Shown in pieces: positions 44,171-53,558 of a DNA stretch of 64,000 nt. The stretch is from Mycobacterium sp. IS-1264 (GTDB lineage Bacteria > Actinomycetota > Actinomycetes > Mycobacteriales > Mycobacteriaceae). A model generated the notes under the pieces. The model made no database searches and was not told the origin of the DNA. It was given only the letters and a program-made list of their open reading frames with translations. Location of the stretch: contig NZ_MBES01000057.1 of assembly GCF_001954195.1 (NCBI RefSeq), positions 51,030-115,029 of the forward strand. The letters are read 5' to 3'. The translations under genes and the position numbers were made by a program. How positions within the stretch are numbered: position 1 is the stretch's first letter; each line of letters begins with the position of its first letter.

Positions 44171-45351
44171 GCCAGCGCGTTCTCCGGGAGCGCGGCGGGG
44201 TGCAGCGGGGCCTCCATTTTCTGGACGGCCGGCAGCACCTCTTTGGCGAAGAGTTCGGTGCTCGCCATCGCCTCCGCGTAGGGCATGGTGCCGAACTGCG
44301 GAACGATCGTCAGCTCGCAGAACGAGCAGGCCCGCTGAGCGGCCTGGATCCGGTTGAAGATTTCCTCCGGCGTGCCGATCAGCAGATTGGAGGCGTGGTA
44401 GCCCGGCGTCTTGGACGGGCCTTTGGCTGCGCCGGCCTCGGGGCCCGTGACCGACGAGGCGAGGACCGCGGTGGCGCTGGCCTCCCGGGCCGCATAGGCT
44501 TCATAGCCCTTGACGCCCTTGAAGTTCGACGCGTCGGCGAATCCGTAATGCACGGTGACGTCGCGGTTGGCGGTCCAGATCCATTCTTCGGACTTGCCCG
44601 GATCGTCGGTCGTGCAATACATGAACATCACATTTTTCGGCTGGCACGGCCCCAAGCCTTCTTCCTTGCGGAACGTGTTCACCTTCTGCACTTCTCGTCC
44701 GGCGTCCTCGATCGGCTTGTTGCCCACGAACAGTGGCACCATGCCGCGTCGCGCCAGGATCTCCAGCGACTCCGCGGTGGACGACGAGCTGTAGATGCGC
44801 GAAAAGAGGTCGTCGCTTTGGGGTTCGGGCCGAAGCGACATTTCCGGCACGGTGAAGATCTCCCCCTCGTAGGAGAACCGCTCCCCGGACAGGGCCAGCT
44901 GCAGAATGTCTAGCGTCTCGTTGAACCGTTGCCGGCTTTCCTCACGGGGCACGCCGACGGCGTCGAACTCGCCCTTGGAGACCCCGCGACCGATTCCGAT
45001 CGTCGTGTACCGGCCGTTGGACAGGATGTCGAGGTAGGCGATTTGGTGCGCCAGCCGCACCGGGTGCCACCAGGGCGCGACGACGACGAAGGTGCCGAGG
45101 CTGACGCGTTCGGTGCGCCCGGCGAAATAGCTCAGGGCCTGAATCGGGTTGGGCGTCATGCCATATGGGGTCCCGCAGTGCTCCGGCATCCAGATGCCGT
45201 CGAAGCCGAGCGGTTCGGCGAGGTCGGCAATCGCGAGCGTGCCCTGCACGCACTCCCAGTCGGGGGTCGCGGGCGGGTCGGCGAAATTCCCGGCCAGGAC
45301 GCGGTCCCAGTCGTGGGAGTTGTGCGATCCGAACCCAAGGTTGACTTTCAC
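44167..45351 (-). CDS. Luciferase-like (LLM) monooxygenase or F420 oxidoreductase
   Basis: The 394-residue TIM-barrel protein has GFGSHNSHDWDRVLAGNF at the start. LLM hallmarks are PLGFDGIWMPEHCGTPYGMTPNPI, SLGTFVVVAPWWHPVRLAHQIAYLDILSNGRYTTIGIGRG and FNETLDILQLALSGERFSYEGEIF. Whether it uses FMN or F420 cannot be told. I chose the GTG at 45351, which overlaps the Rieske gene stop by 4 bases (GTGA) and starts the conserved fold at once. Possible roles are oxidation of the product of the Rieske or Baeyer-Villiger step. Confidence 0.9.
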   Translation of the reverse strand: MKVNLGFGSHNSHDWDRVLAGNFADPPATPDWECVQGTLAIADLAEPLGFDGIWMPEHCGTPYGMTPNPIQALSYFAGRTERVSLGTFVVVAPWWHPVRLAHQIAYLDILSNGRYTTIGIGRGVSKGEFDAVGVPREESRQRFNETLDILQLALSGERFSYEGEIFTVPEMSLRPEPQSDDLFSRIYSSSSTAESLEILARRGMVPLFVGNKPIEDAGREVQKVNTFRKEEGLGPCQPKNVMFMYCTTDDPGKSEEWIWTANRDVTVHYGFADASNFKGVKGYEAYAAREASATAVLASSVTGPEAGAAKGPSKTPGYHASNLLIGTPEEIFNRIQAAQRACSFCELTIVPQFGTMPYAEAMASTELFAKEVLPAVQKMEAPLHPAALPENALA

Positions 45352-46736
45352 CGATCCATCTCTCTTTCCGGTTGGGGGGCGAGTTCGCGGGGCGCACCGG
45401 TGCCCATGTACTCGGCGAGGTTGCGGTGCAGGTTCGCGGTGCTGCGCTCCATGTAGGGGTTGGGCTTGGGGCCTCGGAAGCCGAGCGATTTCATGCCCTG
45501 CTGGACCGCGGCCATGTTGGAGAAGTCCTGGGGCAGGACGCTGCGCCAGTTCGGGTCGTCGGGTGGCGCGTATACCCATTCGGTCTGCGGCTCTTCGCCT
45601 TTCGGATACAGCTCATAGCACGAGGCTTCGAAGATGCATTGGTCCGGGTCGTAGCCGTGAGGGCGGGCGCTGTAGCACAGCGCGGTCGTCAGGCCCTGCC
45701 CGATCTGGAAGTTCGGGAAGATCTGCCACGCGGTGCCGCTGCGGGCAAGGTGCTCGGGGTCGATGGTGGGCCAGACCACGCCGCGCGCGGCATCGTCGCG
45801 CCGCGCCGAGGACAGCCAGTGCTCGAGCACCGTGCCGGGGGGTGCGTCCTCCGGCAGCTCGTCGACCAGCCGGCGGGCCGCCTCCACCAATGTTCTGGTG
45901 GTCGTGGCGTTGGTTTCCTCCAAGGTGTAGATCTGCATCTCGGCGGTCGAGACGCGCGGGTCCGCGCCGGTGCCGAGCCGGATCTTCGATTTGGTCTCTT
46001 CCAGCTCCGCTGGCGCGTCGTAGCCGATGTTGCTGTGCTTTCCCTGCGCCTTGGCCCAGCCGCGAAAGTTGCCGAATTTGTTGAACTGTGGATGTGTGGT
46101 CGCGACGTGGTAGGTCTCGTTGAAGGCCTCCATCGCGACCTTCCAGTTGCATTCGAAATGCAGCCACTTGCGCCATTTGCAGCGCATGTCCTGCAATCCG
46201 AACGGATCCAGCATGGTGGCGGCCGGCTCGAGATAATCGCGCAGCGGCTCGCACCCGGGATCCATGTTGATCCAGATCCACCCACCCCAGGTATCGACTT
46301 TGACCTTTGCCAAGTGCGTGTTCTCGGGCGTCAGCGCCCCTTGCCAGTCCTGCTGTTCGGGGATGTGGATGCAGGTGCCGTCCCGGTCGTAGGTCCAGCC
46401 GTGAAATCCGCACACGAACGACTTCTTTTGGCCGCAAGCGCTTTTCGCCCCCGGCGGGACATCCACCAGGCGGCGGCCACGGTGCATGCACACGTTGTGA
46501 TGTGCCGCCAGGGTGTCGGGCCCGGTACGCACGACGACGATGGAGTCGTCGAGGATGTCGTAGGTCAGGTAGCTGCCCACCTTGGGCAGATCCTCGACCC
46601 GCCCGACTTGCTGCCACACCTTTCGCCACAACTTGTCGCGCTCGGCACGCACGTATTGCTCGGACACATACGCTTCCACCGGGATCGTGACCGGCCCGGT
46701 CAGCTCGTCGGCCGTGGCCGCGCCGTTATCGGTCAT
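45348..46736 (-). CDS. Rieske non-heme iron oxygenase alpha subunit
   Basis: The 462-residue oxygenase has an N-terminal Rieske domain with the pattern C-x-H...C-x2-H: VCMHRGRRLVDVPP, then SFVCGFHGWTYDRDG. A non-heme iron region, NETYHVATTHPQF, lies near residue 200. It resembles ring-hydroxylating dioxygenases and side-chain O-demethylases. No ferredoxin or reductase is in the operon, so it must use partners encoded elsewhere. The start is at 46736, 16 bases after the SDR gene. Confidence 0.92.
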   Translation of the reverse strand: MTDNGAATADELTGPVTIPVEAYVSEQYVRAERDKLWRKVWQQVGRVEDLPKVGSYLTYDILDDSIVVVRTGPDTLAAHHNVCMHRGRRLVDVPPGAKSACGQKKSFVCGFHGWTYDRDGTCIHIPEQQDWQGALTPENTHLAKVKVDTWGGWIWINMDPGCEPLRDYLEPAATMLDPFGLQDMRCKWRKWLHFECNWKVAMEAFNETYHVATTHPQFNKFGNFRGWAKAQGKHSNIGYDAPAELEETKSKIRLGTGADPRVSTAEMQIYTLEETNATTTRTLVEAARRLVDELPEDAPPGTVLEHWLSSARRDDAARGVVWPTIDPEHLARSGTAWQIFPNFQIGQGLTTALCYSARPHGYDPDQCIFEASCYELYPKGEEPQTEWVYAPPDDPNWRSVLPQDFSNMAAVQQGMKSLGFRGPKPNPYMERSTANLHRNLAEYMGTGAPRELAPQPEREMDR

Positions 46737-46752
46737 CGCTTTTCCTTTCTCC

Positions 46753-47616
46753 CTAGTCCCAGCGTGTGATCGCCGCGCGGAAGTTTTCGTCCTTGAGGAA
46801 CACAGAGGTGTTGTCGGCGGCCAGGTGCCCCCATTTGAGGTTCAGGCCGCCGTCGACCAGCAGCGTCTGCCCGGTGATGTAGCTGGACAGGTCCGACAGC
46901 AGGAAAAGGACCGCGCCGGCCACCTCCTCCGGGCGGCCGCGGCGTCCCATCGCAATGGCGCGACGGTCACGTTCGGGGTCGGCGTCCACATACGTGGTCG
47001 ACGCCGGCGTCTCGGTGACCCCGGGCGCCACAGCGTTGACCCGGATCGCGGCGCCGTTCTCGCCGGCCGCCAGCTCCAGCGCCATGGTGCGGGTGACCGC
47101 GACGATCGCGGCTTTGGCTGTGCCGTAAGCGATATGGAAGGGCGCGGTGTTCATCCCGCTGATCGACGAGATCGAGACGATCGAGCCCGGGCTCTTGCGC
47201 CGCTTCAGTTCCGCGGCGACGGCCTGGCTCATGAAGAACATGGTCTCCAGGTTGCGGGCGAACAACTCACGCCAGTCGGCGCGCGTCACCCGGGTCGACG
47301 GCATCCACGTCGACGGATCGGCGCCACCCGCGACGTTCACCAACCCGTGGAATTCGCCGTCGGTGCGCCCCACCGCCGCCAGCGCGGCACTCACGCCGTC
47401 GTCGGTGGAGGCGTCGGCGGCGACCGGCACCACTGGGAGTCCCTCGGCTTGTAGGGGGCCGACGTGCCGGTCGAGGTTGTCCTGATCGCGGCTCACCGCG
47501 ACGACGGTCGCCCCCGCCTGGGCGACCATGCGCGTGACGGTGGTACCGATGCCGCCGCCCGCTGCGCCGACGACCAGGACGATGCGCCCCTCAAGGCCTA
47601 ACAGATCGTGTCCCAT
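46753..47616 (-). CDS. Short-chain dehydrogenase/reductase
   Basis: The 287-residue classical SDR has [32 protein letters not shown] (GxxxGIG), the NVAGG and SISSISG segments, catalytic [19 protein letters not shown] and a C-terminal [14 protein letters not shown]. It uses NAD(P)H to reduce or oxidise a carbonyl. It is the first gene of the minus-strand operon. The palindrome TTGTCCGGACAA lies 15 bases upstream of its ATG, so it should be under the divergent GntR regulator. Confidence 0.93.
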   Translation of the reverse strand: MGHDLLGLEGRIVLVVGAAGGGIGTTVTRMVAQAGATVVAVSRDQDNLDRHVGPLQAEGLPVVPVAADASTDDGVSAALAAVGRTDGEFHGLVNVAGGADPSTWMPSTRVTRADWRELFARNLETMFFMSQAVAAELKRRKSPGSIVSISSISGMNTAPFHIAYGTAKAAIVAVTRTMALELAAGENGAAIRVNAVAPGVTETPASTTYVDADPERDRRAIAMGRRGRPEEVAGAVLFLLSDLSSYITGQTLLVDGGLNLKWGHLAADNTSVFLKDENFRAAITRWD

Positions 47617-47630
47617 GCAGGATTAGATAA

Positions 47631-47642
47631 TTGTCCGGACAA
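47631..47642. promoter_or_regulatory. Palindromic GntR operator, SDR-proximal
   Basis: TTGTCCGGACAA is a perfect 12-bp palindrome 15 bases upstream of the SDR ATG. A near copy lies at 47727-47738. Confidence 0.65.
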
Positions 47643-47726
47643 GATAATGACGTGCACTCATTAGAGAGCATGATTCTCTTATGACGGCCAGCCCGTCAAG
47701 GCCCGGATATGGTTCCAGGCTGGGTA

Positions 47727-47738
47727 TTGTCTGGACTA
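47727..47738. promoter_or_regulatory. Second GntR operator, propeller-gene-proximal
   Basis: TTGTCTGGACTA matches the first site in 10 of 12 positions and ends 17 bases before the GTG start of the beta-propeller gene. The two centres are 96 bp apart, so each divergent start has its own copy. Confidence 0.6.
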
Positions 47739-47754
47739 TTGGCCGATTGCTAAG

Positions 47755-49434
47755 GTGCGAGCGGTGATAGCCGGAACCGGATTGTCGCAGGACGCGAGCC
47801 GCTACTCGGCCGCGCGTCCACCCAGCCTCGCCGAGGGCTGGACCCTGGAGCGGCTCACGCCGCCCAGCCGGCTGTTCGGGGCCAACGGCCTGCGCACCGG
47901 GCCGGACGGCCGTGTCTACATCGCACAGGTGACCGGCAGCCAGATCAGTGCGCTCGACCCGGCGACCGGCCGGTTGGACACCGTCAGCGCCAAGGGCGGC
48001 GACATCGTTGCGCCCGACGATGTGGCCTTCGACCCGAACGGCAACCTCTACGCCACCGAAGTGATGGACGGCCGGGTGAGCATGCGCGACGCCGCCGGGC
48101 GCACCCGGGTGCTGCGCGACGACGTCCCGTCGGCCAACGGCATCACATTTCACCGCGGCCGGCTGTTCATCGGTGAGTGCCGCGAGGGCGGGCGGCTGCT
48201 CGAACTCGACCTCACCGGCGGCGCGCCGCGGGTGCTCCTGGAAAACGCGCCGCTGCCCAACGCCATGGAGGTCGGACCCGACGGCTTGTTGTACTTCCCG
48301 TTGATGGGGGCCAACGAGATCTGGCGCGTCGACCCCGAAGGCGGTGTCCCCGAACGGGTTGCGGGTGACCTCGGCGTCCCCGACGCGGTGAAGTTCGATT
48401 CCAGCGGCCGCATCGTGTCCACCCAGGTGCAAAGCGGCGAGGTGCTGCGCATCGACCCCCGCAGCGGCGAGCGCACCGTGCTGGCAGCGCTGAACCCCGG
48501 GCTGGACAACCTCACTTTCGTGGGCGAGCGGTTGTTCGTCTCCAACTTCACCGGGGAGATCACCGAAATCCTCGGTGGCGGAGAGTCTCGCCCGGTGCTG
48601 CCGGGTGGGTTGAACTGGCCGCTGGATCTGGCGGTTGGCGCGGACGGCAACCTCTACGTCGCCGACGGCACGTATTTCTACGTCATGGGTGCCGACGGCG
48701 ACGATCGCGAGCGCGGCGCAGCCGGGCGAAGCGGGTCGTCGCCCATCAGGCCCGGCTCGCTGCGGACGGCCGGAATGTTGTTCAGCCCCGGATACCCCGG
48801 CTTCGTGCGCGGCGTCGCCGCGACGGGAGCCGGCGAGTTCGTCGTCACCACCTCCAACGGCCAGGTTTCGCGGTATCGCCCGGCCCGCAACGAAAGTGAT
48901 GTGCTCGCAGAGGGTTTCGATCAGCTCTACGGCGTGGCGGTCGCCCCCGACGGTACCGTCGTGGCCGCCGAGCTCGGTGCCGGGCGCGTGGTGTCGATCC
49001 GGGCCGGCCGCGTCGAGGTGATCGCCGCCGGGCTGAGCGAGCCGGTGGGCGTGGCCATCGCCCCCGACGGGGCGTGCCTGGTCTGCGAAGCGGGAGCGGG
49101 GCGGGTCGTCAAGCTGGACGGCACCGGCACCCTTCTGGACGGCTTGCGGCGGCCGCAAGGCATCCTCGTGCGCGACGGTCAGGTCTACGTCGTCGACGCC
49201 GGCGCCAAGGAGCTGATCGCGTTCGACCCGGCGACCGGGGCGCGGCGCACCATCGCGTCGGGCTTGCCGGTAGGGGCGCCGCCGGGTGTGATCCCCAAGC
49301 CGCTGCTCGGGTTGCCGCCCTTTTCCGGGCCGCAGGGTCCCTTCGCCGGCATCGCCGCGGGGCCCGACGGCACGTTGTACGTTTCGGCGGACGCCGAAGG
49401 CAGCGTGCTCGCGCTGCGAGACGCGGGAGGCTGA
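47755..49434 (+). CDS. NHL/SMP-30-type beta-propeller protein
   Basis: The 559-residue protein consists of repeated units such as GPDGRVYIAQVTGSQISALDPATG, DPNGNLYATEVMDGRVSM, GPDGLLYFPLMGANEIWRVD and APDGTVVAAELGAGRVVSI, each with an xPDGxLYVA-like strand. This indicates one or two six-bladed propellers like lactonase/gluconolactonase-type proteins. No signal peptide is evident. In this locus it may hydrolyse a lactone made by the Baeyer-Villiger enzyme; that is inference from context. Start is GTG at 47755; a GTG at 47764 is possible. Confidence 0.85.
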   Translation: MRAVIAGTGLSQDASRYSAARPPSLAEGWTLERLTPPSRLFGANGLRTGPDGRVYIAQVTGSQISALDPATGRLDTVSAKGGDIVAPDDVAFDPNGNLYATEVMDGRVSMRDAAGRTRVLRDDVPSANGITFHRGRLFIGECREGGRLLELDLTGGAPRVLLENAPLPNAMEVGPDGLLYFPLMGANEIWRVDPEGGVPERVAGDLGVPDAVKFDSSGRIVSTQVQSGEVLRIDPRSGERTVLAALNPGLDNLTFVGERLFVSNFTGEITEILGGGESRPVLPGGLNWPLDLAVGADGNLYVADGTYFYVMGADGDDRERGAAGRSGSSPIRPGSLRTAGMLFSPGYPGFVRGVAATGAGEFVVTTSNGQVSRYRPARNESDVLAEGFDQLYGVAVAPDGTVVAAELGAGRVVSIRAGRVEVIAAGLSEPVGVAIAPDGACLVCEAGAGRVVKLDGTGTLLDGLRRPQGILVRDGQVYVVDAGAKELIAFDPATGARRTIASGLPVGAPPGVIPKPLLGLPPFSGPQGPFAGIAAGPDGTLYVSADAEGSVLALRDAGG

Positions 49435-49435
49435 G

Positions 49436-50194
49436 GTGCCGGACGCCAAAGTCGTCGATCACCGCTACCTTCAGGTCGCTCGAACACTGCGCAAAGAAAT
49501 CGTGGACGGTGTGTATCCGGTCGGGTCGCAATTGCCCACCGAGCACGAGCTGTGCGAACGGTTTGCGGTCAGCCGCTACACCATTCGCGAGGCGCTGCGG
49601 CGACTGCGCGAGGACAACCTGGTGTCGTCGCGGCCGCGAACCGGCACCCTCGTCGTGCCGCGACCGTCGTCGGATTCCTACGTTCAGCACGTCATGTCGA
49701 TCAACGACCTGCTGGCCTTTGCGACCGGTACGCACTTCGCGATCGAATCCGTCGCCATGGTCACGATCGACGACGAGCTGGCGCCGCGAACCGGGCTGAC
49801 CGCCGGGGAGCAGTGGCTGACCGTTCGCGGTTACCGGCGGACGGACGGCGCCGAACCGGCCGGGTCTTCGGAGCCCGCGCTGTGCCGCGCCGAGTACTAC
49901 ATCAACCGCGCGTTCGCCGCGGTAGGCAGGCTGTTGCAGCGCCACGACGGCCCCATCTTCCCGCTGATCGAGGACCTGTTCGGCCTGAGTATCGTCGAGG
50001 TTCATCAGGAAATCGCGGCAGTCCTCATCCCCTCCGCACTGGCGGGTGGCCTCGACGTCGAGCCCGGAACCCCGGCGCTGCAGGTGCGTCGCACCTACAC
50101 GACCTCCGACGGACAGGTCGCCCAGGTCACCATCAACACCCACCCGGCGTCCCGCTTCCGTCACTCGATGACGATGCGGCGCATGAAAGGCTAG
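49436..50194 (+). CDS. GntR-family regulator, HutC subfamily
   Basis: The 252-residue protein has a winged helix at the N-terminus (PVGSQLPTEHELCERFAVSRYTIREALRRLREDNLVSSRPRTGTLVV, about residues 22-68) and a C-terminal UTRA-type effector domain (LTVRGYRRTDGA; RAEYYINRAFAAVG; LEVQRSYTT-like motif QVRRTYTT). Start GTG at 49436 overlaps the end of the propeller gene by one base pair of spacing. The two TTGTC..GACAA-like sites in the divergent promoter are its likely targets, making it the switch of both operons. Confidence 0.9.
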   Translation: MPDAKVVDHRYLQVARTLRKEIVDGVYPVGSQLPTEHELCERFAVSRYTIREALRRLREDNLVSSRPRTGTLVVPRPSSDSYVQHVMSINDLLAFATGTHFAIESVAMVTIDDELAPRTGLTAGEQWLTVRGYRRTDGAEPAGSSEPALCRAEYYINRAFAAVGRLLQRHDGPIFPLIEDLFGLSIVEVHQEIAAVLIPSALAGGLDVEPGTPALQVRRTYTTSDGQVAQVTINTHPASRFRHSMTMRRMKG

Positions 50195-50199
50195 CTGGC

Positions 50200-51831
50200 A
50201 TCACCGCCACGCATCACGACCGAAAACTCATCGGCGACCGCTGGGTTCGATGGGACGAGGCGCGCGCCGCCGACGCCTACGCGCGCGGCTGGTGGGTTCG
50301 TGCCACGCTGGCCGACGCGCTGCGCGATGCCGCGGAGCGGACACCGGAGCGAGTGGCATTGGTCGATGGCCACCGAAGGTTGGACTGCCGCAGCCTCTGT
50401 GAGCAGGCGACGACGCTGTCGCAGGCGTTGCACGCCCGCATCCCCCCGGGCAGTGTCGTGTCGTTCATGCTGCCCAACTGGCATGAGGCTGCGGTGGTTT
50501 ATCTGGCCGCGACGCTGGCGGGAATGGTCGCGAATCCGATCCTGCCGTCGATGCGGGACCGCGAGCTGCGTTTCATCCTCGAAGACGCCGACAGCCGCAT
50601 GCTCTTCGCGCCATCGAATTTCGGGCGTCACGACTACCGCGCGATGCTGCGCAGGGTGACGTCCCAGATGGAATCGCCGCCGGAGGTCGTGGTGGTGCGC
50701 GGGGATCCCGGTGACGACCAAGTCCCGTTCGAGTCCTTGGTCACCGGACAGACCGTCGCGAGGAACCTGCCCACGCCGAACCCCGACGCGGTGCGCATGA
50801 TCCTCTATACCTCCGGAACCACCGGTCGTCCGAAAGGTGTGCTGCACACCCATAATTCGATTCATGCCCTGATCCGCCAGATCGGCGAGCACTGGCTCGT
50901 CGAGCCGGGCGACGGCTTCCTGGTGGCATCTCCGATCGCCCATATCGGGGGTTCCATCTACGCGTTCGAATGCCCGCTGCTGCTGGGCACCACCGCCGTG
51001 CTGATGGATCGCTGGAACGGCGACGAGGCGGTCCGGCTCATGCAAACCGAGCGGTGCACGCACATGGCCGGTGCGACGCCCTTTCTGGAGCAGCTGCTCG
51101 CCGCTGCGCAGCTTGCGGGCACTCACCTGCCCGACTTGAAGCTGTTCGTCTGCGGGGGCGCTTCCGCATCGCCGTCGCTGATCCGAAGGGCCGCAGCGTA
51201 TTTCGATTCGGCGGTGGTCACCCGGGTGTACGGCTCGACCGAAGTGCCAGTCACCACGGTCGGGGCCCCGCGGCACCGCGGGCACGCCGCGGACACCGAC
51301 GGTCGCGTCGGATTCGCCGACGTCAAACTCTCCGCCGGTGAGATCCGTGTGCGCGGGCCGCAGATGCTGGTGGGTTACCAGCACCCCGAAGACGAAGCCG
51401 AATCGTTCGACACGGAGGGATACTTCCGCACCGGGGACCTTGCGCGCTGGGTCGACGGCGAGTACCTCGTCGTCACCGGCAGGGCCAAAGACATCATCAT
51501 CCGCAACGGCGAGAACATCTCGCCCAAGGAGGTCGAGGACGTCCTGACCACCCATCCCGGCATCGCCGAGGTCGCCGTCGTCGGCCTTCCAGACGACCGC
51601 ACCGGAGAGCGGGCGTGCGCCGTCGTGGTGCCGGCGTCCACACCGGGCCCGGCCCCCGGACTGGACCCCGGATTAAACGTCGCCGGCTTGGCTGTCTTTC
51701 TCCAGGAGGAGGGCGTGGCGCGGTTCAAAGCGCCTGAACAAGTGGTTATTTGGGATGTCCTGCCGAAAAACGACGCGGGCAAAATTTTGAAGCACCAGAT
51801 CAAGGCGGCACTGATGAAAGCGGACCAGTGA
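50200..51831 (+). CDS. Acyl-CoA synthetase (ANL superfamily), start codon unusual
   Basis: The adenylate-forming enzyme has [21 protein letters not shown] (P-loop), [37 protein letters not shown] and [28 protein letters not shown] at the C-terminus. It activates a carboxylic acid to an acyl-CoA, a natural entry step for the island. No ATG, GTG or TTG fits the conserved N-terminus ([22 protein letters not shown]): the only plausible site is ATC at 50200, with GAAAGG 9 bases upstream. The true start or a sequencing error needs checking. Confidence 0.85.
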   Translation: MTATHHDRKLIGDRWVRWDEARAADAYARGWWVRATLADALRDAAERTPERVALVDGHRRLDCRSLCEQATTLSQALHARIPPGSVVSFMLPNWHEAAVVYLAATLAGMVANPILPSMRDRELRFILEDADSRMLFAPSNFGRHDYRAMLRRVTSQMESPPEVVVVRGDPGDDQVPFESLVTGQTVARNLPTPNPDAVRMILYTSGTTGRPKGVLHTHNSIHALIRQIGEHWLVEPGDGFLVASPIAHIGGSIYAFECPLLLGTTAVLMDRWNGDEAVRLMQTERCTHMAGATPFLEQLLAAAQLAGTHLPDLKLFVCGGASASPSLIRRAAAYFDSAVVTRVYGSTEVPVTTVGAPRHRGHAADTDGRVGFADVKLSAGEIRVRGPQMLVGYQHPEDEAESFDTEGYFRTGDLARWVDGEYLVVTGRAKDIIIRNGENISPKEVEDVLTTHPGIAEVAVVGLPDDRTGERACAVVVPASTPGPAPGLDPGLNVAGLAVFLQEEGVARFKAPEQVVIWDVLPKNDAGKILKHQIKAALMKADQ

Positions 51832-51832
51832 C

Positions 51833-52618
51833 ATGCAGGTAGCGATCGTCACCGGGGCGAGCGGTGGACTCGGCTTCGGTTGCGCAACGAAACTCGCCGG
51901 AATGGGCATGGCGGTGCTGGCGACGGGCCGAAACGAGGACAAGCTCACCGAGTTGGCGCGCGGCCTGGCCAGGATCACCGACGACCCCGATCGGGTCGCC
52001 ACCCACGCCGCCGACCTCACCGAGGATGACGCGCCCCGACGCCTCGCGGACCTCGCCGTTGCGCGCTGGGGGCACATCGACTTCCTGATCAATATCGCCG
52101 GAATCGGCAGTCCCAAACCGGTCCACGAGACCGACGACGAAACATTGGACCGTTTCCTCGGTCTAATGCTGCGCGCGCCGTTTCGCCTCATTCGCGAAGT
52201 ACTGCCGCACATGCGGCCCGGTTCGGCGATCATCAACATCACCTCGACCTTCGCCGTCGTGGGAGGCCTTCGAGGCGGCGCGTACTCGGCGGCCAAGGGC
52301 GGGCTCACCGCACTGACCACACACATCGCCTGCCAATACGGAGCTCAGGGAATCCGGTGCAACGCAGTGGCTCCCGGCGTCATTCAGACGCCGATGACCG
52401 AGCATCGCCTGCAGGACGAGCGGTTCCGGCGGATCAACACCGAGCTGACTCCGCATCAGCGGTTGGGGACCGTCGAGGACGTCGCGAGCACCGTGGCGTT
52501 CCTGTGTTCTCCCGGCGGCACTTTCATCAACGGCCAGACGATCGTCGTCGACGGCGGCTGGAGCTCCACCAGGTACCTCTCGGAACTCGCCCTCACCTCG
52601 GAGTGGAAACCCCGCTGA
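51833..52618 (+). CDS. Short-chain dehydrogenase/reductase (FabG-like)
   Basis: The 261-residue SDR has [36 protein letters not shown] at the start (TGxxxGxG), [20 protein letters not shown], the catalytic YSAAKGG and a C-terminal [15 protein letters not shown]. It starts 1 base after the acyl-CoA synthetase stop, so the pair is co-expressed. It may oxidise a hydroxy-acyl-CoA formed from the synthetase's substrate. Confidence 0.94.
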   Translation: MQVAIVTGASGGLGFGCATKLAGMGMAVLATGRNEDKLTELARGLARITDDPDRVATHAADLTEDDAPRRLADLAVARWGHIDFLINIAGIGSPKPVHETDDETLDRFLGLMLRAPFRLIREVLPHMRPGSAIINITSTFAVVGGLRGGAYSAAKGGLTALTTHIACQYGAQGIRCNAVAPGVIQTPMTEHRLQDERFRRINTELTPHQRLGTVEDVASTVAFLCSPGGTFINGQTIVVDGGWSSTRYLSELALTSEWKPR

Positions 52619-53080
52619 TCAAGGGGATTCGAAGTGGCGACGGATGCCCGCCAGCATCTCGATGTGCGCCTTGACCGCTTCGCGGATGGTCACCGGGGCC
52701 AGCACACGGGGTGCGCTGATCCGGATCCGCTCGGTGACCCGGGTGCCTCCGGCGGCGGGCTCGAAGCTCACCGTTCCGCGCAGGCGCACGCCGGGGGCCT
52801 GGTCGGCCTCGGTCAGCACGTCACCGGTCGCGGGCACTTGTAGTGACGCCCGATAGGTGATTCGGATATTCAACGGCCCCAGCGGAATTCGGTCGACCAC
52901 ACGGTAGCTCTGGCGGTAACCCGCCGGGGTCTCGGTGCGGGACAGCGTTTCCACCGACACGATCAGCGGATGCACCAGCTTGATGTTGTCCAGGTCGACG
53001 TAGAAATCGCGAACCTCATCGGGCGGTGCGGGCACGTCTTCCGTCAGCGTTCGCTCGGCCTGGGCGGTCCACCAGCTCAT
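52619..53080 (-). CDS. SRPBCC (START-like) lipid/aromatic-binding domain protein
   Basis: The 153-residue protein has the PADRE/CoxG-like pattern ERTLTEDVPAPPDEVRDFYVDLDNIKLVHPLIVSVE, then GTRVTERIRISAPRVLAPVTIREAVKAHIEMLAGIRRHF as the C-terminal helix. The SRPBCC fold has a large hydrophobic cavity for lipids or polyketides. The ATG at 53080 is used; a longer in-frame start would overlap the divergent gene. It converges on the SDR with no gap between stops. Confidence 0.85.
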   Translation of the reverse strand: MSWWTAQAERTLTEDVPAPPDEVRDFYVDLDNIKLVHPLIVSVETLSRTETPAGYRQSYRVVDRIPLGPLNIRITYRASLQVPATGDVLTEADQAPGVRLRGTVSFEPAAGGTRVTERIRISAPRVLAPVTIREAVKAHIEMLAGIRRHFESP

Positions 53081-53126
53081 GGCAGACAACCTAGCCCGCC
53101 GCGGCGGCCGGGCTACCGTGGACGAC

Positions 53127-53504
53127 ATGGGCAACGCGACTGAAGACCAAGCGGTCGAGCGATACCTGGAGTGTCTCGCCGCGCACGACTGGGACGGACT
53201 GGCCGACACCATTGCCGACGAAGGGTTGACCCGGGAGGGGCCCTTCTGCGATCAAGTCGACGGGAAGGCGCACTACGTCGCCTACCTACGAAAGGTGTGC
53301 ACCAACCTCGAAGGCCATCGGCTGCAGGTTCAGCGGGTCTCCCATGTGGACCACCAACTGTCGTTCGCCGAGCTGACCGAGACGTTCGAGATCGACGGCG
53401 TCGCCACGACGTGGCCGGAATGCATCCTGTTCGAGCAGGGAGACGACGGTTTGATCGTTCGCGTCAGCGTGTTCTTCAAGCAGCCCGGGGGCGACACGCG
53501 TTGA
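53127..53504 (+). CDS. SnoaL-like NTF2-fold protein
   Basis: The 125-residue protein starts TEDQAVERYLECLAAHDWDGLADTIADEGLTREGPFCDQVDGKAHYVAYLRKV. This is a typical limonene epoxide hydrolase/SnoaL pattern with the W-D-x-L pair and a metal- or substrate-facing Asp. The last strands, VSHVDHQLSFAELTETFEI and GLIVRVSVFFKQPGG, complete the fold. It is divergent from the SRPBCC gene (46 bases). A GTG at 53118 is an alternative start. Confidence 0.8.
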   Translation: MGNATEDQAVERYLECLAAHDWDGLADTIADEGLTREGPFCDQVDGKAHYVAYLRKVCTNLEGHRLQVQRVSHVDHQLSFAELTETFEIDGVATTWPECILFEQGDDGLIVRVSVFFKQPGGDTR

Positions 53505-53558
53505 TGGCGGGCCGGTGAACTATTCCCTCATCCGCTCAATTGACCTAACGTGTCATGG

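Noticed and set aside
47623..49449. A 608-codon minus-strand frame opposite the beta-propeller gene
   Set aside because: The propeller repeat is well formed on the plus strand; the antisense translation has no domain.
49552..50199. A GntR-acyl-CoA synthetase fusion by frameshift
   Set aside because: The synthetase frame is open through the GntR gene but has no conserved sequence there; the GntR frame gives the proper HTH and UTRA domains and its own stop.
50191..51555. A 454-codon minus-strand frame opposite the acyl-CoA synthetase
   Set aside because: The plus strand has the complete ANL motifs; the other frame is a GC-bias shadow.
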